39,711 bases of DNA, from positions 289,585 to 329,295 of the forward strand of contig NZ_QJRY01000007.1 in NCBI RefSeq assembly GCF_003205195.1. The letters are read 5' to 3'. Position numbers and translations under genes: made by a program. Position 1 is the stretch's first letter. Each line of letters opens with the position of its first letter. Under the pieces are notes generated by a model that was not told the DNA's origin, did not search any database, and saw only the letters and a list, made by a program, of their open reading frames with translations. Origin of the DNA: Peteryoungia wuzhouensis. GTDB lineage: Bacteria; Pseudomonadota; Alphaproteobacteria; Rhizobiales; Rhizobiaceae. Shown in pieces: positions 16,755 through 26,002 of this stretch.

Positions 16755-17372
16755 ATGATGACCCGGAAACCCGCCCGCGTGCTGTTGCTGAAGGATGCCC
16801 GGCAGAAGCTGGCCGGACCATCGCCCGCGCCCCGCCCCCAGAGGCGCCTGATCGACTTCATTCCCCTGCGGCTGACCGCCGTTTCGCTGCTCGGCGTGGT
16901 GGCGATCTACCTCGGCGTGTTGCCCAGCCCCGATCTGGCGCCGTCCAAATTGATGGTTGACGCCAGCGGCCTGATCGACCGCTCGACCACCGGCTCCGTC
17001 TCGCCCGATGCAGAGCCGATCCGTGCCAAGTTCTCGATCTGCGCCTCGGCCACACGGATCAACTGCGTCGTCGACGGGGACACGTTCTGGTATGGAGGGG
17101 TGAAATACCGGATTTCGGACATCAACACGCCGGAAATCAGCCAGCCGGCCTGCGAGCGGGAACGGCAACTTGCGCGCCAGGCGCAGGTGGCGCTCTTGCA
17201 GACGCTGAACGGCCGCGGACTGACGCTCGAGCAGCAGGAATGGCGGGATACCGACAAGTATGGGCGAAAGCTGCGCGTCGTGATGCAGGACGGACACTCG
17301 ATCGGCGACGCATTGATCGCGCGGGGTCTGGCGCATCGCTGGGAAGGCCACAAGCTCAACTGGTGCGGCTGA
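16755..17372 (+). CDS. Membrane-anchored thermonuclease (SNase-like) protein
   Basis: A 205-residue protein with a basic N-terminus, one membrane segment (about residues 39-56, RLTAVSLLGVVAIYLGVL) and a staphylococcal-nuclease-like domain (about 95-200). The nuclease motifs are visible: VVDGDTFW (about 104-111), YRISDINTPE (Arg and acidic pair, about 117-126), and KYGRKLR (about 166-172) with the second catalytic Arg. Two cysteine pairs may form disulfides outside the membrane. It probably cuts nucleic acids in the periplasm. AGGAGG just before the ATG supports the start. Confidence 0.85.
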   Translation: MMTRKPARVLLLKDARQKLAGPSPAPRPQRRLIDFIPLRLTAVSLLGVVAIYLGVLPSPDLAPSKLMVDASGLIDRSTTGSVSPDAEPIRAKFSICASATRINCVVDGDTFWYGGVKYRISDINTPEISQPACERERQLARQAQVALLQTLNGRGLTLEQQEWRDTDKYGRKLRVVMQDGHSIGDALIARGLAHRWEGHKLNWCG

Positions 17373-17534
17373 CGGCTGTCGCTCGACACCCGGATTTCTT
17401 ACAGGCCGCGCGGCGCCCCACGCTACACGAAATTGTTCCCGCTCGACTTCTTTTCCCCGGCATGAAACTCTGTTTTCCTGCCGCTCGTCTCCTATGTCAT
17501 ATCGAAGGCATACCGGAGCTTCACGAGGTCGATC

Positions 17535-18497
17535 ATGTCCCGCTACCGTCCTACCCGCATCGCCGAAAGCGCCATCACACCGAAGTCGCTGTATCTGCGA
17601 CGCCGAGAATTCATTGGCGCCGCCGCCGGAGGGCTTGCGGCTGCCGGCCTGCCCTCGATTGCGGGCGCCGCCCAACTGACCATGCCCCTGGCTGCCAAAC
17701 CCAGCGCCTACAAGGTCGATGACAAGCTGACCTCCAAGGAGGATGTGACCAGCTACAACAACTTCTACGAATTCGGGACCGGCAAGGAAGATCCGGCGCG
17801 CAACTCCGGCTCGCTCAACACCCGCCCGTGGACGATCGAAGTCGGCGGCATGGTCAACAAGCCGCAGGTGATCGACATCGAGACGATCCTGAAAGAATTC
17901 CCGATGGAAGAGCGCGTCTACCGGATGCGCTGCGTCGAGGCCTGGTCGATGGTGATCCCGTGGATCGGTTTCCCGATTTCGGCGCTGCTCGACCGGGTGG
18001 AACCCTTGGGTTCGGCAAAATACGTCGCCTTCGAAACGCTTGTTCGCCCTGAGGAAATGCAGGGACAGGCCGGTCTCTTCCAGGCGCTGGAATGGCCCTA
18101 TGTCGAGGGCCTCAGGCTCGATGAAGCGCGCCATCCGCTGGCGATCCTGGCGACCGGGCTCTATGGTGAGACGCTGCCGAACCAGAACGGCGCACCGATC
18201 CGGCTCGTCGTTCCCTGGAAATACGGCTTCAAGGGCATCAAGTCGATCGTCAAGATCACGCTGACCGACAAGGAGCCGCCGTCAACCTGGAACAAGCTGC
18301 AGTCGTCCGAATACGGCTTCTATGCCAACGTCAATCCGGCCGTCGACCATCCGCGCTGGAGCCAGGCAACCGAGCGGCGGATCGGCGAGGCCGACGGGCT
18401 GTTCGGCGGTGCGCGCATCGATACGCTGCCGTTCAACGGCTATGCCGACGAGGTCGCCGGCCTCTATGCCGGCATGGACCTGACGAAGTTCTACTGA
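17535..18497 (+). CDS. msrP: Methionine sulfoxide reductase catalytic subunit MsrP (molybdopterin)
   Basis: A 320-residue Tat-exported molybdoenzyme (YedY family) that repairs oxidised methionines in periplasmic proteins. Twin-arginine motif RRREFIG at residues 22-28, then a hydrophobic stretch and an AGAA cleavage area near 43-46. The molybdenum-ligand cysteine is Cys133 in [11 protein letters not shown]. The family's conserved [10 protein letters not shown] segment lies near residues 221-230. GAGG precedes the ATG. Its stop shares a base with the start of msrQ, as in E. coli. Confidence 0.96.
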   Translation: MSRYRPTRIAESAITPKSLYLRRREFIGAAAGGLAAAGLPSIAGAAQLTMPLAAKPSAYKVDDKLTSKEDVTSYNNFYEFGTGKEDPARNSGSLNTRPWTIEVGGMVNKPQVIDIETILKEFPMEERVYRMRCVEAWSMVIPWIGFPISALLDRVEPLGSAKYVAFETLVRPEEMQGQAGLFQALEWPYVEGLRLDEARHPLAILATGLYGETLPNQNGAPIRLVVPWKYGFKGIKSIVKITLTDKEPPSTWNKLQSSEYGFYANVNPAVDHPRWSQATERRIGEADGLFGGARIDTLPFNGYADEVAGLYAGMDLTKFY

Positions 18498-19138
18498 TGA
18501 CCGCGCTTTCGCTGCCTGCCCTTCCCGCCCGCTACAAGCCGGCCTCGATCTGGGTGCTTTACGTCGTCGGCCTCCTGCCGGGGTTCTATGCCTTCTATCT
18601 CGGCATCTTCGGCGGGCTTGGCGCGGACCCGGTTCGTGCCTTCGAGCATCTTCTGGGGCTCTGGGCGCTCCGGTTTCTCTGTCTCGGGCTTGCCGTCACG
18701 CCGCTGCGCGATCTCTTCGGCATTAACCTCATTGCCTACCGGCGCGCGCTGGGGCTGATCGCCTTCTATTACGTGCTGGCGCATTTCACCGTCTATCTGA
18801 CGCTCGATCGCGGATTGATCTTCTCGTCGATTGCCGGCGATATCCTGAAGCGGCCCTATATCATGTTCGGCATGGCGGGGCTGTTGATGCTGATCCCGCT
18901 CGCCCTGACCTCCAACCAGGCCTCGATCCGGCGGCTGGGGCCGACATGGAACAAGCTGCACAAGCTTGTGTATCCGGTGCTGATCGTCGCCGTGCTGCAC
19001 TATGCCCTGTCGCTGAAGGTGATCTCGGCGGAGCCGGCCTTCTACATCACGGTCGCGGTCGTGTTGCTCGGCTATCGCCTCATTCGACCCCGGATCATGG
19101 CGCGCCGTCGGGCGAAGCGCGCGATGGCAAGGCCCTGA
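18497..19138 (+). CDS. msrQ: Heme-binding membrane subunit MsrQ
   Basis: A 213-residue integral membrane protein (YedZ family) that passes electrons from the quinone pool or cytoplasmic flavin to MsrP. About six hydrophobic helices are visible; heme-ligand histidines include those in YYVLAHFTVY (about residue 96), NKLHKLVYP (about 155) and AVLHYAL (about 168). The start overlaps the msrP stop (TGATG), so the pair is co-translated. Confidence 0.95.
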   Translation: MTALSLPALPARYKPASIWVLYVVGLLPGFYAFYLGIFGGLGADPVRAFEHLLGLWALRFLCLGLAVTPLRDLFGINLIAYRRALGLIAFYYVLAHFTVYLTLDRGLIFSSIAGDILKRPYIMFGMAGLLMLIPLALTSNQASIRRLGPTWNKLHKLVYPVLIVAVLHYALSLKVISAEPAFYITVAVVLLGYRLIRPRIMARRRAKRAMARP

Positions 19139-19266
19139 CGGAGCGATTGTCGCTTTAAGAACAATTCGTCGCCTCAAAGTGTCAATTGTGGCGGATGATT
19201 ATTCAGATCGCATTAATACATCGGGCCCTAAGTTGCGGTGTGATCGTCAGGAGGACGGCCCGAGAC

Positions 19267-20619
19267 ATGAAGCCCCACGCGGAATTTTCAGGACGTGACA
19301 GCGCTACCTTCGGCTGGGCTTGCCACGCTCAATCCGTGCGCGGGGCGCAGAAGTCGAACAGCATTCTGCTGATCGAGGATTCCCTGGCCGTTGCCAACCT
19401 CATCATGTCCCGGCTCGCGGCGGTCTCGAGCGCAACGATCGTCCATTGCACAAACCTTGCCGAGGCCCGTCGCGCCTTCACGGCCGAGCGGTTCGCCTTC
19501 GCCATCACCGGGCTCAACCTGCCGGACGGCGGTGGCGAGGACATTCTCGGCGTGCTCGACGATGCCGACCTTACGGCCATCGTCTTCACCGCCCGTCATG
19601 ACGCGCAGGCGCAGGCGCGCTATGCGCAGATGCAACTGCTCGACTACTGCGTCAAGGACGAAAACAATTCCATCGGCCGGGTGGTGCAGACGGCGGTGCG
19701 GGTGCTTGGCAATGCGGATGTGAAAGTGCTCGTGGTCGATGACCAGAACAGCGCGCGCCAGAGCTTGGTCGACCTGCTGACACGGCACAATTTCGATGTG
19801 CGGGAGGCGCGATCCGGGGCCGAGGCGCTGACGATCCTTGCGGAGGAAAAGGATGTCGAGCTGCTGATCACCGACTACAATATGCCCGACATGGACGGCT
19901 ATACGCTGGTGCAGCATGTGCGCCAGAGTTCCGCCTATACCCAGCTCAGGATCATCGGCGTGACATCGTCCAGCGATCGCCGCGTCAGCTCGCTTTTTCT
20001 CAAGGCGGGTGCCAATGACTTCATCTACCGGCCGCTGCTGGCGGAAGAATTCCAATGTCGCATCGACAGCAATGTTGACACGATCAAGCTGATCAAGCGC
20101 CTGCGCTATTTTGCCGAGCGGGACCAGCTGACCAATCTGCCCAACCGTCGCTACTTCTTCGAGGTGGTGGCGGAGATGATGCGCGAGGATCAGGCGATGG
20201 GCGTGGACAGCGCGGTTGCCCTGCTCGACATCGACTTCTTCAAGAAGGTCAACGACACCTATGGCCATGAGGCGGGTGACGATACGCTGCGTCGCGTCGC
20301 CGGTTGCGTCCAGGAGGCGGTCGAGGGCACGCCACACATGGCGGCCCGCCTCGGCGGCGAGGAATTCGCCTTCTATCTGCGGGGTCTGACCGACCAGTCG
20401 GCGCACGACTTCTGCGAGGCTGTTCGCATCGCGATCGAGGAGATGACGATCGAGCTGCGCAACGGCACCGAAATTTCCGTCACGACCTCATTCGGCCTTG
20501 CCAATGTGCAGGCCCGGGAGCCGCTGGACAACCAGCTGAATGCCGCCGACCAATTTCTCTATATGGCCAAGGCCAATGGGCGAAACCAGGTGTTTTCGGA
20601 AATGTCGCTGATGGCGTGA
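19267..20619 (+). CDS. PleD-like Rec-Rec-GGDEF response regulator, first receiver degenerate
   Basis: A 450-residue soluble protein with two receiver domains (about 32-140 and 152-268) and a GGDEF domain (about 285-445), the layout of PleD. GGEEF is intact at 363-367 with the SAVALLDIDFFKKVNDTYGH segment before it, so it should make c-di-GMP. The second receiver keeps its phosphoacceptor Asp203 (ITDYNMPDMDG) but has Arg255 where the conserved Lys is expected (IYRP). The first receiver has Gly82 in place of Asp (ITGLNLPDG), so it cannot be phosphorylated there. No RxxD inhibitory site precedes GGEEF, unlike PleD. The ATG at 19267 is chosen with AGGAGG at 19249-19254; an upstream ATG at 19186 has no such site. 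No kinase gene is adjacent. Confidence 0.9.
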   Translation: MKPHAEFSGRDSATFGWACHAQSVRGAQKSNSILLIEDSLAVANLIMSRLAAVSSATIVHCTNLAEARRAFTAERFAFAITGLNLPDGGGEDILGVLDDADLTAIVFTARHDAQAQARYAQMQLLDYCVKDENNSIGRVVQTAVRVLGNADVKVLVVDDQNSARQSLVDLLTRHNFDVREARSGAEALTILAEEKDVELLITDYNMPDMDGYTLVQHVRQSSAYTQLRIIGVTSSSDRRVSSLFLKAGANDFIYRPLLAEEFQCRIDSNVDTIKLIKRLRYFAERDQLTNLPNRRYFFEVVAEMMREDQAMGVDSAVALLDIDFFKKVNDTYGHEAGDDTLRRVAGCVQEAVEGTPHMAARLGGEEFAFYLRGLTDQSAHDFCEAVRIAIEEMTIELRNGTEISVTTSFGLANVQAREPLDNQLNAADQFLYMAKANGRNQVFSEMSLMA

Positions 20620-20640
20620 GGGCGGTTGGCTGCCCCGTCC

Positions 20641-21513
20641 CTACTGCGGAATGTAGATCTTTTCCCGGATGTGCTTGAGCGAGGCAACGATGGTGAAGGT
20701 CATGATCACCAGGAGCGTCCACGAACTCCACTTGCCGAGATGGACCGTCGACCAGGCGCCGATCTGATTGGGATAGTACCAGATGGCGAAGAAGGTCGAG
20801 AGGTTCTCGGCCAGCCAGATGAAGAAGCCGATCAGGATGAAGGCGAGGATCAGCGGCATGCGGCGGTCGCGATCAAAGGGACGGTAGACGACGGTTGCCC
20901 GGGCATAGAGACCGATCGCCAATGCCGCGATGTACCAGCGGTAATCCCCGATATAATGGTGGGTAAAGAAGTTCCCGTAGATCGCCAGCGCCACCAGGGT
21001 CGCCATCCAGTACGGTGGGTGATGGCGGATCCGCACATGCAGCAGGCGCCAGGCCTGGATGATGTAGCTGCCGACGGCGGCATACATGAAGCCGGAGAAG
21101 AGCGGTACGCCGAGCAGCTTGGTATAGGCGAAATCGGGATAGGACCAGGACTGGATGGCGCCTGAGGTCTTGAAAACCTCCAGAGCGAAGCCGACGAGGT
21201 GAAAGAGGCAGATTGCCTTCAGCTCGTCCAAAGTCTCGAGTTTGGCCCAGACCATCCAGACCTGGATCGCAATCGCGATCAAGAGCAGCAGATCGTAGCG
21301 CGGAACGCCGAAAAGGCCCTCGCGGGGCATGACGAAGATCGAGACGAAGAAGGACCCGGCAAAGAGGCAGGCACGGGCTTCCTTGATACCGAACAGAAGA
21401 AATTCCACGCAGAAGCGGCGGATACCAGAAAGCGCAGGGGCCGGCGGCGGATCGATCAGGAGACGGTCGATGCCGTCGAGGCTGATGCGATCTCTTGAAG
21501 TCAGCGTGCTCAT
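20641..21513 (-). CDS. DUF817 membrane protein
   Basis: A 290-residue integral membrane protein of the DUF817 family, with about seven to eight hydrophobic helices. Family-like segments include FGIKEARACLFAG (about 40-52), EVFKTSGAIQSW (about 109-120), the FSGFMYAAVGSY stretch (about 137-148) and KWSSWTLLVIMTF near the C-terminus. The function is unknown; the conserved charged and aromatic residues within helices would suit a transporter or enzyme. The ATG at 21513 follows a strong GGAGGGGGA. It converges on the Rec-Rec-GGDEF gene and is divergent from the DUF2809 gene. Confidence 0.85.
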   Translation of the reverse strand: MSTLTSRDRISLDGIDRLLIDPPPAPALSGIRRFCVEFLLFGIKEARACLFAGSFFVSIFVMPREGLFGVPRYDLLLLIAIAIQVWMVWAKLETLDELKAICLFHLVGFALEVFKTSGAIQSWSYPDFAYTKLLGVPLFSGFMYAAVGSYIIQAWRLLHVRIRHHPPYWMATLVALAIYGNFFTHHYIGDYRWYIAALAIGLYARATVVYRPFDRDRRMPLILAFILIGFFIWLAENLSTFFAIWYYPNQIGAWSTVHLGKWSSWTLLVIMTFTIVASLKHIREKIYIPQ

Positions 21514-21565
21514 TCCCCCTCCCTTCGGCCCTTGTCTTTTGCCGGCCTGCCGGTAGACACGCGGC

Positions 21566-21976
21566 ATGACCGGATCAAACGTCATTCTGAAAATGCGCCT
21601 TTGGCGGCTGCTTGCGGCGCTCGCGACCATTGCCGTGGGAATCACCCTGCGGCTGACCGGTTACGAGGTCGGCTTGCCCTATGGACTGGTCAAATATGGC
21701 GGTTCGATGCTCTGGGGGGCGATGGTGTTTCTGCTGGTGGCGGCCGCCCTGCCCCGCCGGCTGCGGCTGGCGACCGGGCTTGCCTGCGCAATCTCGCTCG
21801 CCGTCGAGCTCCTCCGGCTCTACCATGCTCCCTGGCTCGACGCTTTTCGGCTGACGCTTGCAGGCGCCTTGCTGCTGGGGCGTATCTTCTCGCTGTGGAA
21901 CATTCTCGCCTATCTGATCGGCATCGCACTTGCCGGCTTTCTGGACCACCGCCTCCGCCATCGGCATCGCCACTAA
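21566..21976 (+). CDS. DUF2809 small membrane protein
   Basis: A 136-residue protein with four hydrophobic helices and the DUF2809 pattern: an early R-x-T-G segment (TLRLTGYEV), K-Y-G-G-S-x-L-W-G-A-M-V-F (about 43-55), V-E-L-L-R-L-Y-H-A-P-W-L-D (about 79-91) and a late LAYLIGIALAG helix. The role is unknown. The C-terminus is a His/Arg-rich tail. No clear ribosome site precedes the ATG. A run of eight T's follows the stop, but the stem before it is weak. Confidence 0.82.
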   Translation: MTGSNVILKMRLWRLLAALATIAVGITLRLTGYEVGLPYGLVKYGGSMLWGAMVFLLVAAALPRRLRLATGLACAISLAVELLRLYHAPWLDAFRLTLAGALLLGRIFSLWNILAYLIGIALAGFLDHRLRHRHRH

Positions 21977-21992
21977 TTTTTTTTCTCTCCCG

Positions 21993-22019
21993 TGTCGAAA
22001 CCTGCCATGCTCATCCGTT
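21993..22019 (+). promoter_or_regulatory. Candidate ECF42-type promoter
   Basis: TGTCGA (21993-21998) and CGTT (22016-22019) are 17 bases apart, 50 bases before the YciI/DGPF gene. From memory of the ECF42 group, its target promoters have a TGTCGA-like -35 and a CGT-containing -10 and lie before DGPF genes, which fits the sigma factor encoded two genes downstream. A G+C-rich hairpin (about 22029-22048) sits in the predicted leader. Confidence 0.55.
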
Positions 22020-22069
22020 GAGGGGATAGGACCGGACAAGGCGGTCCGGACAACAAGAGGAGAGAAGTC

Positions 22070-22507
22070 ATGCGTGTGATGGTCTTGGTGAAGGCGACGG
22101 AAGACAGCGAAGAAGGCATCATGCCGCCGCCGAAACTGTTCGAGGACATGGGCAAATTCAACGAGGAGCTGGTGCAGGCCGGCATCATGCTGTCCGGCGA
22201 CGGCTTGAAGCCATCCAAGATGGGCAAGCGGGTGGCCTTTGACGGGCCGGACCGCCGGGTCATCGACGGGCCGTTCGCGGAGACCCGGGAGCTGGTTGCC
22301 GGCTACTGGATCTGGGAGGTCAAGGACATGGACGAAGCGGTCGCCTGGGTGAAGCGTTGCCCGAACCCGATGCTGGGGCCGAGCGAGATTGAAATCCGTC
22401 CCTTCTACGAGATGGAGGACTTTGCCGAGATCGCCACGCCCGAGGGCCAGGCGAGCCATGATCGCGCCGCCGAAGGCCTTGCAGCCCAGCAGAAAGACAG
22501 GGGTTGA
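22070..22507 (+). CDS. YciI/DGPF family protein
   Basis: A 145-residue YciI-like protein with the DGPF motif (VIDGPFAETRE, about residues 64-74) and the start pattern MRVMVLVKAT of the family. These small alpha/beta proteins resemble ferredoxin-fold muconolactone isomerases; a conserved His-Asp pair in some members suggests catalysis, but no reaction is established. It is typically the target of ECF42 sigma factors. GAGGAGAG precedes the ATG. It is first in a three-gene unit; the next gene starts six bases after its stop. Confidence 0.9.
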   Translation: MRVMVLVKATEDSEEGIMPPPKLFEDMGKFNEELVQAGIMLSGDGLKPSKMGKRVAFDGPDRRVIDGPFAETRELVAGYWIWEVKDMDEAVAWVKRCPNPMLGPSEIEIRPFYEMEDFAEIATPEGQASHDRAAEGLAAQQKDRG

Positions 22508-22513
22508 GACCGC

Positions 22514-22942
22514 ATGAGCAAGATGATCTTCGTCAACCTGCCGGTGACCGATCTCGGCGCTTCAACGCGCTTCTACGAGGCGCTGGGGGCAACGCGCAAT
22601 CCGCATTTCTCCAACGAGAATGCGGCCTGCATGATGCTGACGGACACGATCGGCGTGATGATCCTGACGCATGACTATTACCGCAACTTCACCCAGCGGC
22701 CGATTGCCGATGCCAAGGCGACGAGCCAGATGCTGCTCGCGGTGACGGTCGGTGAACGGGCGGAGGTGGATCGGGTCCTGGAGGCTGCCAGCGCCAAGGG
22801 TGGGCGGGCCGATCCGAACCCGGCGCAAGATCATGGGTCGATGTTCAGCCGGTCGGTCGAGGATCCGGACGGGCATGTCTGGGAGATCTTCTGGATGGAT
22901 CCTGCGGCCGTACCCGGCGACAGCTCGACCGTCGACGCCTGA
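22514..22942 (+). CDS. VOC family protein (PhnB/glyoxalase-like)
   Basis: A 142-residue VOC protein. Recognisable are the opening MIFVNLPVTDL, the F-Y-E-A-L-G turn (about residues 21-26) and the C-terminal VEDPDGHVWEIFWMDP segment (about 115-130) with the likely Glu ligand. Relatives often sit in ECF42/DGPF clusters. The reaction is unknown. It lies between the DGPF gene and the sigma factor gene on the same strand with short spacers, so co-transcription is likely. Confidence 0.88.
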   Translation: MSKMIFVNLPVTDLGASTRFYEALGATRNPHFSNENAACMMLTDTIGVMILTHDYYRNFTQRPIADAKATSQMLLAVTVGERAEVDRVLEAASAKGGRADPNPAQDHGSMFSRSVEDPDGHVWEIFWMDPAAVPGDSSTVDA

Positions 22943-23045
22943 GGCCATGGCCGGCGTTGACCGCACGGGCAAGGTGTCCATACTCCTGACCATGACACGA
23001 GATGGACAGGCACCGGCTCATCCTGGCGGCAAGAGCCAGGACGCC

Positions 23046-24299
23046 ATGGAGACGACCGCACGGGATATCGAGGCGATCTTTCGCCTGGAGCGGGTCCGGC
23101 TGATTGCCGGGCTCGCACGGCATGTGGGCGACATCAGCCTGGCCGAAGACCTGGCGCAGGACGCGCTGATGGCTGCCCTTGGTGCCTGGCCCCGGACAGG
23201 AACGCCGCCCAATCCCGGCGGCTGGCTGATGACGACGGCGAAACGTCGGGCCGTCGACCTCTGGCGGCGGCGCCGGATGATGGCGCGGTACGAGGCAGCG
23301 ATCACGCATGAGATCGAGGCCGGGCAGAGCGACGCCCATGCAGCGATCGAGGCACGGCTCGACGACACGATCGGTGACGAGCGGCTGTCGTTGATCTTCA
23401 CCGCCTGCCATCCGTTGCTTTCCCACGACCAGCGCACGGCGCTGACATTGAAGATCATCGCCGGCCTGACGACGGAGGAAATCGCGCGCGCCTTTCTCTC
23501 CCAGGAGACGACGGTGGCGCAGCGGATCGTCAGGGCCAAGAAGATCCTGCGTGACGGCGATGTCGCGTTCGAGGTGCCGCTTGGCGAGGAGCGCGCGGCA
23601 CGCCTCGGCTCGGTGCTGGAGGTGATCTATCTCATCTTCAACGAGGGATATGCCGCAAGCCGGGGTGAGGATCTGATCCGGCCGCAGCTTTGTCAGGAGG
23701 CGATGCGGCTGGGGCGCATCCTGGTGGGGCTGGCGCCGGAGGAAGCGGAGGCGCATGCCCTGCTCTCGCTGATGGAGCTTCAGGCCTCGCGCTTCAAGGC
23801 ACGGGTCGGCGCGGATGGTCGCGCGCTCACGCTCGAGACGCAGAACCGCGGGCTCTGGGACAGGTTGCTGATCCAGCGCGGGCTGGCGGGGCTGGCGACT
23901 GTAACCAGGCTTGGCGGTGAAGATGGCGTTTATGCGCTGCAGGCGGCACTTGCAGCGGTGCATGCGCGGGCGGCGAAGTTTGACGATACGGACTGGCACA
24001 GAAGTGCCGCGCTCTACGATCGGCTGCTGGAGCGCCTCCCCTCGCCCGTCGTGGCGCTGAACCGGGCGGTGGCCCATGCCATGGCGTTCGGACCGGAGAC
24101 GGGGCTGGCGCTGCTGGAGGAGATTGAGGAGGAGCAGTCGCTGGCGGGCTACGCGCCGCTCCCTGCGGCCAAGGGAGACTTCCTCATGCGATCGGGGCGC
24201 ATGGCCGAAGCGCGGGCAGCGTTCGCGCGGGCGGCCGGGTTGAGTGGGAATGCCGCAGAGCGGGCGTTTCTGATGAGCCGCGCCGAGGCCTGCGGGTGA
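23046..24299 (+). CDS. ECF42-type RNA polymerase sigma factor with C-terminal extension
   Basis: A 417-residue extracytoplasmic-function sigma factor. Sigma2 covers about residues 5-85 (LAEDLAQDALMAAL, GGWLMTTAKRRAVD), sigma4 about 110-175 with a helix-turn-helix (TTEEIARAFLSQETTVAQR), and a long helical DUF6596/TPR-like extension (about 185-410) holds the NEGYAAS motif. The extension is typical of ECF42, which lacks a membrane anti-sigma factor; activity is thought to depend on the extension. The ATG at 23046 fits where the family begins (AGGA four bases upstream). In-frame ATGs at 22947 and 22992 are possible but add an unrelated N-terminus. It likely drives its own unit. Confidence 0.9.
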   Translation: METTARDIEAIFRLERVRLIAGLARHVGDISLAEDLAQDALMAALGAWPRTGTPPNPGGWLMTTAKRRAVDLWRRRRMMARYEAAITHEIEAGQSDAHAAIEARLDDTIGDERLSLIFTACHPLLSHDQRTALTLKIIAGLTTEEIARAFLSQETTVAQRIVRAKKILRDGDVAFEVPLGEERAARLGSVLEVIYLIFNEGYAASRGEDLIRPQLCQEAMRLGRILVGLAPEEAEAHALLSLMELQASRFKARVGADGRALTLETQNRGLWDRLLIQRGLAGLATVTRLGGEDGVYALQAALAAVHARAAKFDDTDWHRSAALYDRLLERLPSPVVALNRAVAHAMAFGPETGLALLEEIEEEQSLAGYAPLPAAKGDFLMRSGRMAEARAAFARAAGLSGNAAERAFLMSRAEACG

Positions 24300-24338
24300 A
24301 GACTCTGAGGGCCGCCCGTCACGCAAACGGAAGACAGC

Positions 24339-24371
24339 AAAAAGCCGGGTGATCGCTCACCCGGCTTTTTT
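24339..24371. terminator. Bidirectional intrinsic terminator
   Basis: A perfect nine-base stem (24344-24352 with 24357-24365), GCCGGGTGA/TCACCCGGC with a four-base loop, is flanked by an A run on the left and a T run on the right. It can end both the sigma-factor unit (plus) and the alpha operon after rplQ (minus). Confidence 0.92.
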
Positions 24372-24395
24372 CGTCCTTCCCTTACGGGAGGAAAC

Positions 24396-24818
24396 TTACG
24401 CGGCTTCAGCTTCGGCTTCAGCGGCGACGCGGGCCTTGTCGGCTGCGCCCTTGGCGTCGACGTCGCGTTCAACGAACTCGATGACGGCCATGGCAGCGTT
24501 GTCGCCCTGGCGGAAACCGGCCTTCATGATACGCAGGTAGCCGCCGTTGCGGGTTGCGTAGCGCGAAGCGATGGCGTCGAACAGCTTGGCGACGACGGCA
24601 ACGTCGCGGATCTGCGAGATCGCCTGGCGGCGAGCATGCAGGTCGCCGCGCTTGCCGAGGGTGACGAGCTTTTCGACGATCGGGCGAATTTCCTTCGCCT
24701 TCGGCAGGGTGGTCACGATCTGCTCATGCAGGATGAGCGAAGCCGCCATGTTGGCGAACATCGCCTTACGGTGGCTGGCGGTACGGTTCAGCTTGCGGCC
24801 GGCTTTCTGGTGGCGCAT
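24396..24818 (-). CDS. rplQ: Large subunit ribosomal protein L17 (bL17)
   Basis: A 140-residue bL17, opening with the hallmark [20 protein letters not shown] and containing the RNGGYLRI segment (about residues 90-97). Bound near the exit side of the 50S subunit. The Ala/Glu-rich C-terminal tail (from about 125) is a common alphaproteobacterial extension. It is the last gene of the alpha operon, 116 bases after rpoA, and is followed by the terminator at 24344-24365. Confidence 0.98.
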   Translation of the reverse strand: MRHQKAGRKLNRTASHRKAMFANMAASLILHEQIVTTLPKAKEIRPIVEKLVTLGKRGDLHARRQAISQIRDVAVVAKLFDAIASRYATRNGGYLRIMKAGFRQGDNAAMAVIEFVERDVDAKGAADKARVAAEAEAEAA

Positions 24819-24934
24819 TGCTATTCTCCTTTAAGTGCAGGCTCTGTCTCAGAGGCTGCCGTTTCCTGACACATACGGGCATTCGCCCGCAGTTTGACGG
24901 GGAAAGGCAGATCTAGAGGCTGCCTTCACTGTTA

Positions 24935-25945
24935 TTAATACTGGTCTTCGTAACGCTTCGCGAGATCTTCGATGTTCTCGGGCGGCCATGCCGGTACTTC
25001 CATACCGAGGTGCAGGCCCATGGAAGCGAGAACTTCCTTGATTTCGTTGAGCGACTTGCGACCGAAGTTCGGCGTGCGCAGCATTTCTGCCTCGGTCTTC
25101 TGGATCAGATCGCCGATGTAGACAATGTTGTCGTTCTTCAGGCAGTTCGCCGAACGGACCGAAAGCTCCAGTTCGTCGACCTTCTTGAGCAGAGCCGGGT
25201 TGAAGGCGAGTTCGGTAACCGACTCTTCTTCGACTTCCTTCTGCGGCTCGTCGAAGTTGACGAAGACGCCGAGCTGGTCCTGGAGAATGCGGGCTGCGAA
25301 AGCAACTGCATCTTCACCGGTGACCGAACCATCGGTTTCGATGGTCATCAGCAGCTTGTCATAGTCGAGAACCTGTCCTTCGCGGGTGTTTTCCACCTTG
25401 TAGGACACCTTCTTGACCGGCGAGTAGAGGCTGTCGACCGGGATCAAGCCGATCGGAGCATCTTCTGCGCGGTTACGCTCGGCCGGGACGTAACCCTTGC
25501 CGTTGTTGACCGTGAACTCCATGCGGATTTCCGCACCTTCGTCGAGGGTGCAGATGACATGGTTGGGGTTCAGGATCTCGATGTCGCCGACCGTCTGGAT
25601 GTCACCGGCGGTAACCACGCCCGGACCCTGCTTGCGGACAACCATGCGCTTGGCATCGTCGCCGTCCATCTTGATGGCGATTTCCTTGATGTTCAGGACG
25701 ATGTCGGTGACATCTTCGCGAACGCCTGGGATAGACGAGAACTCGTGCAGAACGCCGTCGATCTGGACAGCGGTAACCGCTGCACCCCGAAGCGACGACA
25801 GGAGAACGCGACGCAGAGCGTTGCCGAGCGTCAGGCCGAAGCCACGCTCGAGCGGCTCGGCGACGAGGGTCGCCTTGGTGCGGCCGGAGGAGGAAAATTC
25901 CACCTTGTTCGGCTTGATCAGTTCCTGCCAATTCTTCTGAATCAT
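24935..25945 (-). CDS. rpoA: RNA polymerase alpha subunit
   Basis: A 336-residue RpoA of normal length. The N-terminal assembly domain (residues 1-235) shows [17 protein letters not shown] (about 35-51); the C-terminal domain (about 255-320) has the UP-element-binding segment [13 protein letters not shown] with the key Arg, and [14 protein letters not shown]. It scaffolds RNA polymerase and contacts promoter DNA and activators. It follows rpsK directly because rpsD, which lies between them in E. coli, is not here. Confidence 0.98.
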   Translation of the reverse strand: MIQKNWQELIKPNKVEFSSSGRTKATLVAEPLERGFGLTLGNALRRVLLSSLRGAAVTAVQIDGVLHEFSSIPGVREDVTDIVLNIKEIAIKMDGDDAKRMVVRKQGPGVVTAGDIQTVGDIEILNPNHVICTLDEGAEIRMEFTVNNGKGYVPAERNRAEDAPIGLIPVDSLYSPVKKVSYKVENTREGQVLDYDKLLMTIETDGSVTGEDAVAFAARILQDQLGVFVNFDEPQKEVEEESVTELAFNPALLKKVDELELSVRSANCLKNDNIVYIGDLIQKTEAEMLRTPNFGRKSLNEIKEVLASMGLHLGMEVPAWPPENIEDLAKRYEDQY

Positions 25946-26002
25946 GATTTTACCTTCCGTTCGCCATCACCATTCAATCGTGACGGCCGAATATGAGAAG
26001 CA

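Noticed and set aside
22947..23045. Longer N-terminus for the ECF sigma factor (ATG 22947 or 22992)
   Set aside because: The ribosome site is two bases from 22947 and absent for 22992, and the added residues do not resemble the family.
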